DNA from: Streptomyces sp. 8K308
Lineage (GTDB): Bacteria > Actinomycetota > Actinomycetes > Streptomycetales > Streptomycetaceae
Assembly (NCBI RefSeq): GCF_004348315.1
Contig: NZ_SMKC01000037.1
Coordinates: 1 to 35,612 of the forward strand
DNA length: 35,612 bases
Reading direction: 5' to 3'
A model generated the notes under the pieces. It saw only the letters and a list, made by a program, of their open reading frames with translations, did not search any database and was not told the DNA's origin. This document shows positions 7,730 through 16,373 of this stretch, piece by piece (position 1 is the first letter of the stretch; each line of letters starts with the position of its first letter). Made by a program: the position numbers and the translations under genes.

Positions 7730-8886
7730 CAGCCCGGAACCCTCAACCCCCGCTCACGGTCGTGACGTTCTCCGGAGCCCGGCAGCCGGACGTCACCGAC
7801 TCCAAGGACTTCCGCACCTGGGGGGCGCTGGGCGATCAGCTCGGGCGGGCCTGTTGCGTGTGGGCGGGTCCGTCGCTGGACCTGCGGAGCGGATCACTGC
7901 ACGTCGTCAGGCAGCCACGCCGACCCGGCCCGCACTCGCTGGTGTGGGTGGCCGAGGCGGCCAGGAACGGTGCGCGCCTCGCGCGTGAAGCCACCCGCCG
8001 GGGCGAAGTCGTCGTGCTCAACGGAGCCGAGCCGTGGGGGTGGCTCGCCGCGTGGCTGGTCTCTCGCCGCGTGAGGCGCCCCTGGCTGATGGACGTGCAC
8101 GGCGACTACCTCGGACTGCCGGTCGCCTCCCTGGGGCGTTGGCGCCGGGCGGTGCTGCGCCGTGCCGTCGTGACGTTCGCCCGGCGCGCCAACGCCCGCC
8201 GCGTCGTCGCCCGGTCGATCGCCGACGCGCTGGATCGACGCGGCATCTCCTCGGTCCTCATCCCCTCCCGGCTGCTTCCCATCTGGGAGCAACCACTGCC
8301 GCGCGCTCGGCCGCCCCTGTTCGACGCGTCCGCTCCCCGGCTGCTGGCGGTCGGCCGGCTTCACCGCTCGAAGGGGTACGACCTGCTACTCTCCGCCGTT
8401 GCCAGGCTCATCACAACCCTGCCCGACCTGCGGCTGCGCATCGTGGGCGACGGGCCGCTCCGGGGGGCCCTCGCGCAGCAGGCCCACCGCCTGGGGCTGG
8501 GTGGCCATGTGGCGTTCCTCGGCGCGCGGGACGTGGCGGGGGTGCGCCAGGAGATGGCCGGCGCGGACCTGTTCGTCATCTCCTCGCGCGACGAGGGAAT
8601 GCCGCGCACGCTGATGGAGGCGGCGGCATCGGGCGTTCCCGTCGTCGCCACCTCGGTGGGCGGCATTCCGGCGGCCACCGATGGCTGGGAGAGCGTGACC
8701 CTGGTCGCCCCCGAGCCGGCGGACATCGCGGCGGGCGTGCGCCGCGTCCTCGAGTCTCCACACAGCGCCGGGCAACTGGACGCGGTGCGGCGCCGTGCCC
8801 TCGCGACGTATGGCTTCGAGACCAACATCGACATGCTGGCCACTCTCTTCCATTCCGTGGCCGGCACTCCGTCCTGTTCAGACTGA
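7726..8886 (+). CDS. Glycosyltransferase family 4 (GT-B fold)
   Basis: 386 aa cytoplasmic or membrane-associated retaining glycosyltransferase. The C-terminal GT1/GT4 domain starts with LLAVGRLHRSKGYDLLLSA and IVGDGPLRGAL, and the EX7E donor-phosphate motif is DEGMPRTLMEAAASGVPVV. The N-terminal acceptor domain is less conserved, with VLNGAEPWGWLAAW and WLMDVHGDYLG. ATG 7726 overlaps the WbqC stop by 4 nt. Expected to add one sugar to the lipid-linked repeat unit; donor and acceptor cannot be deduced. Third from last gene of the 5833-10959 operon. Confidence 0.9.
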   Translation: MTARNPQPPLTVVTFSGARQPDVTDSKDFRTWGALGDQLGRACCVWAGPSLDLRSGSLHVVRQPRRPGPHSLVWVAEAARNGARLAREATRRGEVVVLNGAEPWGWLAAWLVSRRVRRPWLMDVHGDYLGLPVASLGRWRRAVLRRAVVTFARRANARRVVARSIADALDRRGISSVLIPSRLLPIWEQPLPRARPPLFDASAPRLLAVGRLHRSKGYDLLLSAVARLITTLPDLRLRIVGDGPLRGALAQQAHRLGLGGHVAFLGARDVAGVRQEMAGADLFVISSRDEGMPRTLMEAAASGVPVVATSVGGIPAATDGWESVTLVAPEPADIAAGVRRVLESPHSAGQLDAVRRRALATYGFETNIDMLATLFHSVAGTPSCSD

Positions 8887-8907
8887 CACAGAGGGAAACA
8901 CCAGAAC

Positions 8908-9750
8908 ATGAGCCATAACACCGTGAGGCGGGCGGGCATGCTTCGCCGATGGGTCAGGCAGGCGGGCGTAAGGCCCGTCGCCTCGGTACTGAGTGGGCAT
9001 CTGGCGATGCGCGCGCTGGGAGCGGGCATCCGGCGGTGCACCCCGCCAGGCATCGCGGACTTCACCAGCTCCGGCGGGCGGCTGGCCACCTCAGCGGGGG
9101 CGTTCCTGGAGAGCCTGGGGTGGCAACCGAACCAGGTCGCCGAGGTTCTCGGTGAGTATCAGGAGGTCTCCGAGCAACTGGCCGCCCGCTACGCCGAAAC
9201 GGAGCTCCACTACCCGAGGACCCACGGCGTTGAGGCCGAGACCAGCGCCGCGCTGTACGGGCTGGGCCGGCTGCTGCGGCCGGAATCGGTCGTGGAAACC
9301 GGAGTGGCAGACGGCCGCTCATCCTGGCTGCTGCTCTCCGCCCTGGAGCGCAACGGAGCCGGCGTGCTGCACAGCTTCGACATCAGCGACTCCGCAGGCC
9401 GCCTGGTGGCCCAGCACCCCCGGTGGCGGCTGGAGGTCCTCAGTGCCACGTCACCAGAGACCTCACTGAGACGGTCGCTGGCCCGCATCGGGCGGATCGA
9501 CCTGTTCTTCCACGACAGCGACCACATGTACCTGCCGCAGCTGTTCGAGTACGGCCAGGCCTGGTCCCGGATGGCCCCAGGCGGAGTCCTCGCGAGCGAC
9601 GACGTGAACTGCAGCAGGGCGTTCCTCGACTTCTGTGGAGCCAAGGGCCAACGCCCGGCGTTCCTCTTCGACTCCAGGAAGATCACCGGTGCGGTGCGCC
9701 TGGCAGCGGCGCCCCAGCCGCGTGCCGAGAAGCCGCAGCCGGTGGGCTAG
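8908..9750 (+). CDS. Class I SAM-dependent methyltransferase (Methyltransf_24-like)
   Basis: 280 aa. A Rossmann methyltransferase core begins with SVVETGVADGRSSWLLL (about residues 130-147, motif I with G-x-A-x-G), followed by HSFDIS (acidic residue binding the SAM ribose) and IDLFFHDSDHMYLPQLFEY, characteristic of the class that includes Methyltransf_24 and cephalosporin-hydroxylase-like enzymes. The first ~90 residues hold basic and hydrophobic stretches and look like an accessory or membrane-facing region. Lies 21 nt after the GT4 stop and 3 nt before the next GT4 start, in the same operon. Most likely O-methylates a sugar of the repeat unit; target position unknown. Confidence 0.82.
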   Translation: MSHNTVRRAGMLRRWVRQAGVRPVASVLSGHLAMRALGAGIRRCTPPGIADFTSSGGRLATSAGAFLESLGWQPNQVAEVLGEYQEVSEQLAARYAETELHYPRTHGVEAETSAALYGLGRLLRPESVVETGVADGRSSWLLLSALERNGAGVLHSFDISDSAGRLVAQHPRWRLEVLSATSPETSLRRSLARIGRIDLFFHDSDHMYLPQLFEYGQAWSRMAPGGVLASDDVNCSRAFLDFCGAKGQRPAFLFDSRKITGAVRLAAAPQPRAEKPQPVG

Positions 9751-9753
9751 CCG

Positions 9754-10959
9754 ATGAGATGGCCGACCAAGGCTTCGCGGGAGGCGCGGCCCCAGCTGGT
9801 CTACGTTGTGCCCCACCTGTCCGAGACCGAGTCCGAGCATTTCGCGCACATCCCGGCGCTGCTCGCCGCGCTCGGCGAGCGGATCGACGTCGCGGCAGCC
9901 GTCGAGCGCGGCACGCCCCCCGCCCAACTGCCCGGAGTTCGGCTGCTGCTGCGCGTCCCCGGCCAGCGCCGGGGCCGGCTCGGCCGGGCGCTGGGCACGG
10001 CTCTTACGATCCACCGCTGCGCCCGCGCAGGCTATCGCACGTACTTCCTGCGCTACTCCACCCTGTTCCTGATCATTCTCATCCTCACCCGCCCGCTCTA
10101 CCGCCACCGCATCCTGCTGTGGCGCAGCGGCCTGCCCGACGTGCGAGGGCCGGAGCAGCGCAAGACTCTCGGGGACGGGGTCCACGACGCCGTGAACCGG
10201 GTGACGGCACGGCTGGTGCACTGCCTGGTGACTGGCCCGGAGACGATGGTCCCCTTCATGGCCGGGCTCTGGGGGATACCACGTCACCGGATGCGGCTGC
10301 TGTACAACGACGTGGATGCGAAGCGGTTCGCGCCGCTGGACGAGGAGGGGCGGGCGAGAGCCCGCGCGCGGCTGGGGTGGGGCGAGGACGAGTTTGTCCT
10401 GCTCTTCGTCCACCGACTGTCATACCGAAAGGGAGTTCGGCTCCTGGCCCCGCTGCTCGCCCGCGTCCGTTCGGTCGTCGAGGAGCAGACGGACGCGTCC
10501 GCGGCTGATTCGGCATCCGGGATCCGTGTCCGTCTTGTCGTGGTCGGGGACGGCCCCGAGCGCGCCCGCCTGGCGCGGCAGGCCGCCGACCCCGCGCTGG
10601 GCGGGCGGATGTCGCTGCTGGGCGCGGTGCCCAACCGGGACCTGCCCGAGTTGTACGCGGCGGCCGACTGCCTGGTCATGCCCAGCTACGAGGAAGGCTT
10701 TCCTCGGGTCCTGCTGGAGGCCATGGCCTCCGCCACCCCTGTGGTGACGACGAACGCGGGCGGATCCGGCGACGTCGTCGGCGCCGGCTACCCGTATGTG
10801 GCACCCGTCGGCGACCTCGACGTGCTCGTTGGCCACGTATGCGCCGTGATGTCCGCCGCTCCAGCGGAGCGGCGGGCGCTGGGACGGCGACTGCGAGCCC
10901 GAGCGGAGCGCGAGTTCTCTCCCCAGCGCGTCGCCGCGATGCTCCACGACCTGTTGTGA
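9754..10959 (+). CDS. Glycosyltransferase family 4 (GT-B fold)
   Basis: 401 aa. The acceptor domain begins with QLVYVVPHLSETESEHFAHI and includes a hydrophobic patch YFLRYSTLFLIILIL that could associate with the membrane. The donor domain carries LLFVHRLSYRKGVRLLAPLL, VVGDGPERARLAR and the EX7E motif EEGFPRVLLEAMASATPVV. ATG 9754 is only 3 nt after the methyltransferase stop, consistent with co-translation. It is the last gene of the plus-strand operon and faces the FkbM gene at 10988, with only 28 nt between the two stops and no obvious terminator hairpin there. Confidence 0.9.
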   Translation: MRWPTKASREARPQLVYVVPHLSETESEHFAHIPALLAALGERIDVAAAVERGTPPAQLPGVRLLLRVPGQRRGRLGRALGTALTIHRCARAGYRTYFLRYSTLFLIILILTRPLYRHRILLWRSGLPDVRGPEQRKTLGDGVHDAVNRVTARLVHCLVTGPETMVPFMAGLWGIPRHRMRLLYNDVDAKRFAPLDEEGRARARARLGWGEDEFVLLFVHRLSYRKGVRLLAPLLARVRSVVEEQTDASAADSASGIRVRLVVVGDGPERARLARQAADPALGGRMSLLGAVPNRDLPELYAAADCLVMPSYEEGFPRVLLEAMASATPVVTTNAGGSGDVVGAGYPYVAPVGDLDVLVGHVCAVMSAAPAERRALGRRLRARAEREFSPQRVAAMLHDLL

Positions 10960-10987
10960 CTGCGGGACGCCGTGAGTGCCGGCTGGG

Positions 10988-11728
10988 TCAGCGGACGGGG
11001 CCCTGCCGGGACCGGGCGCCCAGACGGCGCGCGGCCAGGGCGTAGACCGGCTTTGGCAGGGCGCCGCGCGCGGCGCGGCTGGCCCACAGGTAGGGAGGCC
11101 GGTGGAGGCCGAGGCGGTACCGCCACCGGCCGGGCGCGGCGCGCTCGACCGGACGCACCCTGGCGAGCCATGCCCGCACGGCCGGGGCGCCGGCGGGAAG
11201 CGCCAGCGTGCCGGGCGTGACGAAGGGCGTGGCCCGTTCGTGCAGGCGTTGCTCGACGAACGCCTGGCGGTGGGCCTGGCTGGGCACCTTCCGCACGTCG
11301 AAGTCGACGTAGACGCTGCGGATGCGGTCGATGGCACCGCTGTCCAGCAGGTCGTCCAGCACGTCGCACTCGCTGCCTTCGCAGTTGAGCTTGAGGTAGA
11401 TCTCGTCGGCCGGCGAGGTGTTCGCGCGCAGCCAGTCCGTGGCGCGTGTGAGGGCGATGACCTCCGCCTCCAGATGTCGAGCGTGCTGTCCCTTGTCGGC
11501 GTACACGCTGGCCCCGAGCAGGCCGGTGCCGAACAGGGTCGCCTCGCCCGCTCTGTTGGACAACCCGGCCGGCACGATGACGACCCGGGAGTCGCGGAAG
11601 CCGCGCAGAATCCGATGGCAGGCCCGCGACGGCTCGAAGGAGTAGATCCGCTCGAATCCCCACCGGGGATCCAGCGCGATGTCCAGCGACTCACCGTAGT
11701 GTGCCCCGACATCGAGAAAGATCCGCAT
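10988..11728 (-). CDS. FkbM-family methyltransferase
   Basis: 246 aa. Motif I IFLDVGAHYGES is right at the N-terminus (residues 3-14), followed by IYSFEPS (SAM-ribose acidic residue) and EIYLKLNCEGSECDVLDDLL, the FkbM-type K(I/L)D-x-EG-x-E signature with Asn in place of the first Asp. C-terminal ~70 residues are basic (many Arg) and not part of the core. FkbM-type enzymes O-methylate sugars or polyketide hydroxyls. Last gene of the minus-strand operon from 16232; the start ATG lies 13 nt after the stop of the epimerase, with AGGGCAGGGA as ribosome site. Methylation of a sugar in the repeat unit is the likely role. The Asn substitution makes activity slightly uncertain. Confidence 0.82.
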   Translation of the reverse strand: MRIFLDVGAHYGESLDIALDPRWGFERIYSFEPSRACHRILRGFRDSRVVIVPAGLSNRAGEATLFGTGLLGASVYADKGQHARHLEAEVIALTRATDWLRANTSPADEIYLKLNCEGSECDVLDDLLDSGAIDRIRSVYVDFDVRKVPSQAHRQAFVEQRLHERATPFVTPGTLALPAGAPAVRAWLARVRPVERAAPGRWRYRLGLHRPPYLWASRAARGALPKPVYALAARRLGARSRQGPVR

Positions 11729-11741
11729 GGTCCCTGCCCTT

Positions 11742-12719
11742 CTACGCGGTCTGGGATGACAGCCAGGCCCACTGGCGTTCGACGCCCTCTCGCAGGGCTA
11801 CCGAGGGCCGGTAGGCGAGAAGCGTGCGAGCCTTGGAGAGGTCGGCGGCGGTGGTTCGCACGTCGCCAGCCTGTTGCTCGTCGGCCCGCACCGGGACTTC
11901 CTTTCCGGTGATGTCGGCGACGTGCCGCAGGACCTGGCGTACCGTCACGCTGTCTCCTCCGCCGACGTTGACCGCCTCGGCGGTGGCGGGCGCGACGCTG
12001 GCGGCGATGGTCGCCTCGACGGCGTCCGTGACGAAGGTGAAGTCCCGGCGCTGCTGTCCGTCCCCGTACAGCGCCAACGGCTGCCCGGTGAGCACAGCGC
12101 GGAGCATGCGCCCGATGGCCATGTCCGGCCGCTGCCGGGGGCCGTAGACGGTGAAGTAGCGCAGCGCGACCACGCTGGTGGGGCTCCCGGGCGCCAGCGC
12201 GTAGGCGAGCGCGAGTCGCTCGGCGGCAAGCTTGGTGACGCCGTACGGTGAACTCGGGGCCGTGACGCCGTCCTCGCGGAGCGGGCCGGTACCAGCCGTG
12301 TCGCCGTAGACGCTGGAGGAGGAGGCGAGGACCAGGCGTGGCACGCTGAGCGACTGGATGGAATCCATCAGCCGCTGCGTGGCCAGCACGTTGCAGGCCA
12401 GGTACTCGTGGAAGGCGTCTCCCCACGACGGTCGGACACCGGGCACACCGGCGAGGTGGAAGACGGCATCCGCGCCCTCCAACCACCGCTTCAGCTCGTC
12501 GGTGACCAGGTCGCCCGAGACCAGCCGGAAGCCGGGCTCACTGAGCGCGTCGCGGAGGTTCCGCGCCGCCGTGTCATCGTTCCGGGGGGAGCGCCGGTCG
12601 ATGCCGAGGACGGTGACCCCGCGCCGTAGCAGGGCGTCCACCAGATGCGAGCCGATGAAGCCGGCGGCACCGGTGACGACCGCGCGTTCGATGCGAGGCG
12701 TGGGTTTCGTCGTGTTCAC
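11742..12719 (-). CDS. NAD-dependent UDP-sugar epimerase (extended SDR)
   Basis: 325 aa. TGAAGFIGSHL (NAD motif, residues 16-26), HLAGVPGVRPSW, LASSSSVYGDT, catalytic YGVTK (Y-x3-K) and RYFTVYGPRQRPDMAI make it a GalE-like 4-epimerase or related nucleotide-sugar SDR; the GPRQRPDMAI and FTFVTDAVEA segments are common in UDP-GlcA/GlcNAc epimerases. Start is GTG 12719 with GGAAA about 9 nt upstream. Second SDR of the locus, only distantly similar to the one at 328, so the two probably act on different intermediates. Sits between two FkbM genes in one operon. Exact sugar not deducible. Confidence 0.87.
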   Translation of the reverse strand: MNTTKPTPRIERAVVTGAAGFIGSHLVDALLRRGVTVLGIDRRSPRNDDTAARNLRDALSEPGFRLVSGDLVTDELKRWLEGADAVFHLAGVPGVRPSWGDAFHEYLACNVLATQRLMDSIQSLSVPRLVLASSSSVYGDTAGTGPLREDGVTAPSSPYGVTKLAAERLALAYALAPGSPTSVVALRYFTVYGPRQRPDMAIGRMLRAVLTGQPLALYGDGQQRRDFTFVTDAVEATIAASVAPATAEAVNVGGGDSVTVRQVLRHVADITGKEVPVRADEQQAGDVRTTAADLSKARTLLAYRPSVALREGVERQWAWLSSQTA

Positions 12720-12739
12720 GGAGGAGTTTCCTTTCGTTG

Positions 12740-13609
12740 TCAGGAGAGCCGATCCCGGACCCAGGCCATGCGGCGCCGCGAGACGGCCAGCACGTCCGGT
12801 CCCTCAGCCGAGGGGCGGGACGTCGGCGTCAGCTCGTTGCGGTCCGGGTCGTAGAGCGCCAGGTCGTAGCCGTGGTCGTCGAGCCATCCGATGAGCTGTG
12901 CGCGGGAGGATCCGTAGCGGCCGAGGAACCGGTCCACGAGTTCCACCATCCACACCGCCGGCTCCCCGCAGGCCATCAGTCGGGTGGCCCCGAGAAGGGC
13001 TTGGTGCTCCGCACCTTCCACGTCGAGCTTGCCCATGGCGAACGGCCGCTCGGGCAGCACGTCGTCGAGCCGTCGGACGCTCACCTCAGGGCCGGTGGCC
13101 TCGTCGGCCTCGGTCCGGATGCGGGAGCCGACGCCGTTGAGCACGAACGGCACCCGGCCTGGCTCCGCGCCGATCGCCACGTCGTGGACGGTGACCCAGT
13201 CCAGCTGGCTCGCCCGGACGTTGTCCCGGAGCCGGTCCAGATAGGTCGGGACCGCCTCGAAGGCGTGCACCGCCCCGGTGGGGCCCACGAGCTTGGCCGC
13301 CAGCAGGGTGAACATGCCCTCGTTGGCGCCGCCGTCGATGAAGCCGTCCCCCGGGCGGAGGAAGCGCTCCATGAAGGTCATTTCCTCGTAGTCCGGCAGC
13401 CCACCAAAGTAGAGGAACCGGCCCGCCTGGGAGCTGTCGCGGTAGGCGCGGAACGGCATGCCGCCGTACACGCTGAGGTCGAACGGCCTCCCGACAAGCC
13501 GTTTGTACGCCTGCCAGCCGACCGTGGTGGCCAGGGCGCGGCCCCGGCGCCCCCGGTTGGCGGGGTGGCTCCAGATCATCTTGATCATGCCGTGGACGGT
13601 GGTGGGCAC
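12740..13609 (-). CDS. FkbM-family methyltransferase
   Basis: 289 aa from GTG 13609, chosen because AGGAAGGAA lies 7 nt upstream; an ATG at 13588 overlaps the preceding stop (ATGA) but has no ribosome site. SAM motif I is FIDGGANEGMFTLLAAKL (about residues 88-105), then HAFEAVPTYLDRLRDNV and the FkbM signature MGKLDVEGAEHQALLGA. The N-terminal ~60 residues contain FDLSVYGGMPFRAYRDSS, seen in FkbM proteins of glycan loci. The other FkbM copy (10988) is shorter at the N-terminus and diverged, so the two probably methylate different positions. The start overlaps the upstream GT4 by 25 nt. Confidence 0.85.
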   Translation of the reverse strand: MPTTVHGMIKMIWSHPANRGRRGRALATTVGWQAYKRLVGRPFDLSVYGGMPFRAYRDSSQAGRFLYFGGLPDYEEMTFMERFLRPGDGFIDGGANEGMFTLLAAKLVGPTGAVHAFEAVPTYLDRLRDNVRASQLDWVTVHDVAIGAEPGRVPFVLNGVGSRIRTEADEATGPEVSVRRLDDVLPERPFAMGKLDVEGAEHQALLGATRLMACGEPAVWMVELVDRFLGRYGSSRAQLIGWLDDHGYDLALYDPDRNELTPTSRPSAEGPDVLAVSRRRMAWVRDRLS

Positions 13610-14742
13610 GTGTCGGTTCCTTCCTGGGGAGGGATGGGTCGGGGTCGGCGCGAGCGGCCCGCGGCGAGCTCCTTGTAGAGGTGCTCGAACCACACGGCGG
13701 TGGAAGCCATGTCGACCAGACCGGCGTTCTCACGGGCTCCCGCTCGCAGCCTCCGGTGGGTGCCCGGACTCATCGCCTCGAGAATCCCGGCGGCCAGGTC
13801 CTCGGCCGACTCCGGCTCGGTGAGGATGCCGTTGCGCCCGTGGCGCACCAGGTCGGGCACCCCGCCAACGGCGGGGCAGACAGTCGGCACTCCCGCCGCG
13901 AGAGCCTCCATGATCACCACGGGCAGTGCCTCGTGGTGGGAGCTGAGGACCAACAGGTCGGCGCAGGCAGTCAGCCGCCTGGCGTTCGGCACCTGGCCGA
14001 GGACGCGGACCCGCTCGCCCAGCCCGCACCGCTCGATGTCACGGACCACCCCGGCGCGCAGCTCGCCGTCGCCGGCCAACAGGAACAGCGCGTCGGGCCT
14101 GCGGCGCACCACTCGGTCGGCGGCCCTCACCAGCAGCCCGTGATTCTTGATCCAGGTGAAGTTGGCGACGCAGACGATGAGGAACGCCCCGTCCGGAACG
14201 CCGAACTCCCGCCGGACGGCAGCCTTTCGTTCCGCCCAGTGTCGCTGCTCGGCGAGGTTGATGCCGTGCACCCGGCTGACGAGGTGCCGGGCGCCGCGGG
14301 TGGTGGGAGCACGGGCCACGAGAGGGGAGACAGCCACCGTGACGTCGTCCAGCCCGATCGTCAGCCGGTTGAGGCCGGCGGTCGGCCAGCGCAGGCGGAC
14401 GCTGTGCATGGTCGACATCAGCCGTGGCCGGCGCCGCAGCAGCCGGACGCAGGGCCGCAGCAGGCTGGCCAGCAGCGGCGAGTGGACGTTGACCACGTGA
14501 GGACGCAGCCGTCCCACCGTCCACACCAGACGAAGGTAGCGGGCCGGCCCCATGGGCGAGGACAGGTCGACGACCGGCACACCCGCCTCCCGAAGCTGGT
14601 CGGTCAGCCCGCGGGTGCGGGTGCGCAGGCACACCACCGTGTACGACAGGCCGTCTTGCGGGGCAAGGCCGAGCCGTTCGGTCAGCAGCACCTCCGCGCC
14701 GCCCACGTCGAGCGTCTTGATGACCTCGCACACCCGCACCAT
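13585..14742 (-). CDS. Glycosyltransferase family 4 (GT-B fold)
   Basis: 385 aa. N-terminal VCEVIKTLDVGGAEVLLTER is the typical GT4 glycine-rich start; the donor domain has IVCVANFTWIKNHGLLVRA, LLAGDGELRAGV and the EX7E motif HEALPVVIMEALAAGVPTV. ATG 14742 shares one base with the stop of the asparagine-synthase-like gene (TGATG) and has AGGGGGG 7 nt upstream, so translation is coupled; the GTG at 14760 lies inside the upstream gene. Probably adds one sugar of the repeat unit; donor unknown. Confidence 0.9.
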   Translation of the reverse strand: MVRVCEVIKTLDVGGAEVLLTERLGLAPQDGLSYTVVCLRTRTRGLTDQLREAGVPVVDLSSPMGPARYLRLVWTVGRLRPHVVNVHSPLLASLLRPCVRLLRRRPRLMSTMHSVRLRWPTAGLNRLTIGLDDVTVAVSPLVARAPTTRGARHLVSRVHGINLAEQRHWAERKAAVRREFGVPDGAFLIVCVANFTWIKNHGLLVRAADRVVRRRPDALFLLAGDGELRAGVVRDIERCGLGERVRVLGQVPNARRLTACADLLVLSSHHEALPVVIMEALAAGVPTVCPAVGGVPDLVRHGRNGILTEPESAEDLAAGILEAMSPGTHRRLRAGARENAGLVDMASTAVWFEHLYKELAAGRSRRPRPIPPQEGTDTCPPPSTA

Positions 14743-16232
14743 CAGGCGCCCCCCTGACACGGCGGCCTGCCAGACGGGACGGGCCGAACACGTTCGAAGT
14801 GGCGGTACCGCTGCTCGAGCTGGGTGAAGGCCCAGACGCGGTGGGCGTGGTCATGGCCCTCCTGATGCTCGCGCAACGACGCGGCGACCGCCTGGGGGCG
14901 GAACAGGCCCCTGTTCCTTGAGGTGGTATCGGTGAGCAGATCGTGGGCGAAGTCCCGCAGCGCACGGCGCAGCCAGTCGGCCAGTGGCACCCCGAAGCCG
15001 ACCTTGGGCCGGTCCAGAACCGAGGCGGGCAGCCACGGCTGGGCCGCCTTCCTCAGCAGGTACTTGGTCCGGCCGCCGCGCCCCCTCAGGTCACCGGGCA
15101 GGTAGGTGTGGACGTCCACCTTCACCAGCCGCCCCACGGTGCCCGTCGCCCGGGCGGGACGCCACGCCTCGTCGGGCGGTACTTCGCTGTCCACGGCGAT
15201 CCGCTCGCGCATGCCGTTGGTGCAGAGCGCCCGCTTCTGCTTGGCCGTGAAGCAGGACATGACGCGCCCGTAGCGGCGATTCACCGGGCAAGCCGGAAGC
15301 TGGAGCACCCGGGCCGCGTCGCGCGACCGGGATCGGGAACTGCCGCGTCCGGCCAGGCAGTCGCCGAGACGGCCGAGGCAGGTCCCCGCCGGACGCAGGG
15401 GGAACAGCCGGCCCGCCCGGCGTATCAGCGCGTAGCGCCGGTCCCCGCCGAATATCTCGTCGCCGCCGTCCCCGATGAGCACGACGGTGACGTGCTCGCT
15501 GCTCATCCGGGCCAGGCAGAACGTCGGCAGCGCCGAGGAGTCGGCGAACGGCTCGTCGAAGTGCCAGGAGATCAAGGGCAGGAGCTTGCCCGCCCCCGAA
15601 GGGTTGAGCACCACCTTGTGTGTCACCGGCCGGGGAGTGAGGTCGAGCCGCCAGTAGCGGCGCGGCGTCGCCGTGCCCTCCTGCCAGATCAGCACATGGC
15701 CCCGAGGCAACTTGCCAGCGCCCTGGTAGATCGACCAGGGGGCGGGAACGTGCGCGAAGGTCAGGTAGTGGTGGAGAGCCATCGGGTCCACCCGGCGGGC
15801 CATCCCGGCGTCCTGCGCGAGCGACCTCGGTTCAGAGGCGAGCCGCGAGGACTGGCCGTCGGCGCGGTGGTGGAGCGGCTTCCTGCCGAACCTGTCGCGG
15901 TCAAGCACCAGGCGGCGTCGGCCGCCGTCCCAGACCGCGAAGGCGAACATGCCGCGCAGCTGCCGTGCCAGGTCGTCGTCAAATTCCTCGTAGCGGCGGA
16001 CCAGGCGCTCGGCATCGCCGCGGGGGGTGAACCGGTGGCCTCGCGCTGTGAGTTCCGCCCGCAGGACGGCGAAGTTGTACACCTCGCCGTTGAAGACCGT
16101 CACGACACCGCCGCCTTCGTCACAGACCGGCTGGTCGCCGGTGGCGGTGTCGATGACGGCGAGGCGGCGCATGCCCAGGGGGGCGTGTGGATCGACGTGT
16201 TCGGCCGAGACCGCCCCCGCGATTCCGCACAT
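14742..16232 (-). CDS. Asparagine-synthase-like amidotransferase lacking three conserved blocks
   Basis: 496 aa, against about 600-640 in comparable AsnB proteins. The glutaminase half begins MCGIAGAV (nucleophile Cys2) and keeps Arg23, Asn48-Gly49 and Asp73, spaced 25 and 25 residues apart, like Arg49, Asn74 and Asp98 of E. coli AsnB; but Cys to Arg is 21 residues instead of about 48, because the R-G-P-D loop is absent. In the synthetase half only about 28 residues separate YWRL (192) from WHFDEPFADSS (222), so the SGGxDS ATP pyrophosphate loop is missing. Later, TYLPGDL (375-381) runs straight into GRGGRTKYLL, without the KxDRxSM..S.E.R.PFLD block. No frameshift is visible at the joints. 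AsnB proteins in glycan loci amidate uronic acids; this one probably cannot activate a carboxylate. Ribosome site GAGAGGAG, 5 nt upstream. Confidence 0.85.
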   Translation of the reverse strand: MCGIAGAVSAEHVDPHAPLGMRRLAVIDTATGDQPVCDEGGGVVTVFNGEVYNFAVLRAELTARGHRFTPRGDAERLVRRYEEFDDDLARQLRGMFAFAVWDGGRRRLVLDRDRFGRKPLHHRADGQSSRLASEPRSLAQDAGMARRVDPMALHHYLTFAHVPAPWSIYQGAGKLPRGHVLIWQEGTATPRRYWRLDLTPRPVTHKVVLNPSGAGKLLPLISWHFDEPFADSSALPTFCLARMSSEHVTVVLIGDGGDEIFGGDRRYALIRRAGRLFPLRPAGTCLGRLGDCLAGRGSSRSRSRDAARVLQLPACPVNRRYGRVMSCFTAKQKRALCTNGMRERIAVDSEVPPDEAWRPARATGTVGRLVKVDVHTYLPGDLRGRGGRTKYLLRKAAQPWLPASVLDRPKVGFGVPLADWLRRALRDFAHDLLTDTTSRNRGLFRPQAVAASLREHQEGHDHAHRVWAFTQLEQRYRHFERVRPVPSGRPPCQGGA

Positions 16233-16373
16233 CGGCACTCCTCTCTGCCTGCATCGCGGGGAAGTTGCCCCAAAAATCACCGATGATGATCATTAATCAA
16301 CTAATTCATGCTTTCGGGTGAAAAGTAGCGCAGAAGCCGCGAGTTGCCTGGTCACCGGCGATACTGCGGTGGT
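16233..16373. promoter_or_regulatory. AT-rich divergent promoter region
   Basis: 141 bp between the divergent asparagine-synthase-like operon and the GT4 at 16374. It contains an AT-rich stretch (16282-16312, with repeated GATGATGATCATTAATCAA-type sequence), unusual for this DNA, and is the only candidate start site for the five-gene minus operon. A GATACT hexamer (16360-16365) lies 8 nt before the GTG of the plus gene, which has no Shine-Dalgarno; a leaderless transcript is possible. Confidence 0.45.

Noticed and set aside
10420..12486. 688-codon open frame on the minus strand across the GT4 / FkbM / epimerase genes
   Set aside because: It overlaps three well-supported genes on both strands, has Arg/Ala/Pro-rich low-complexity composition and no family resemblance; long antisense frames are common in high-GC DNA.
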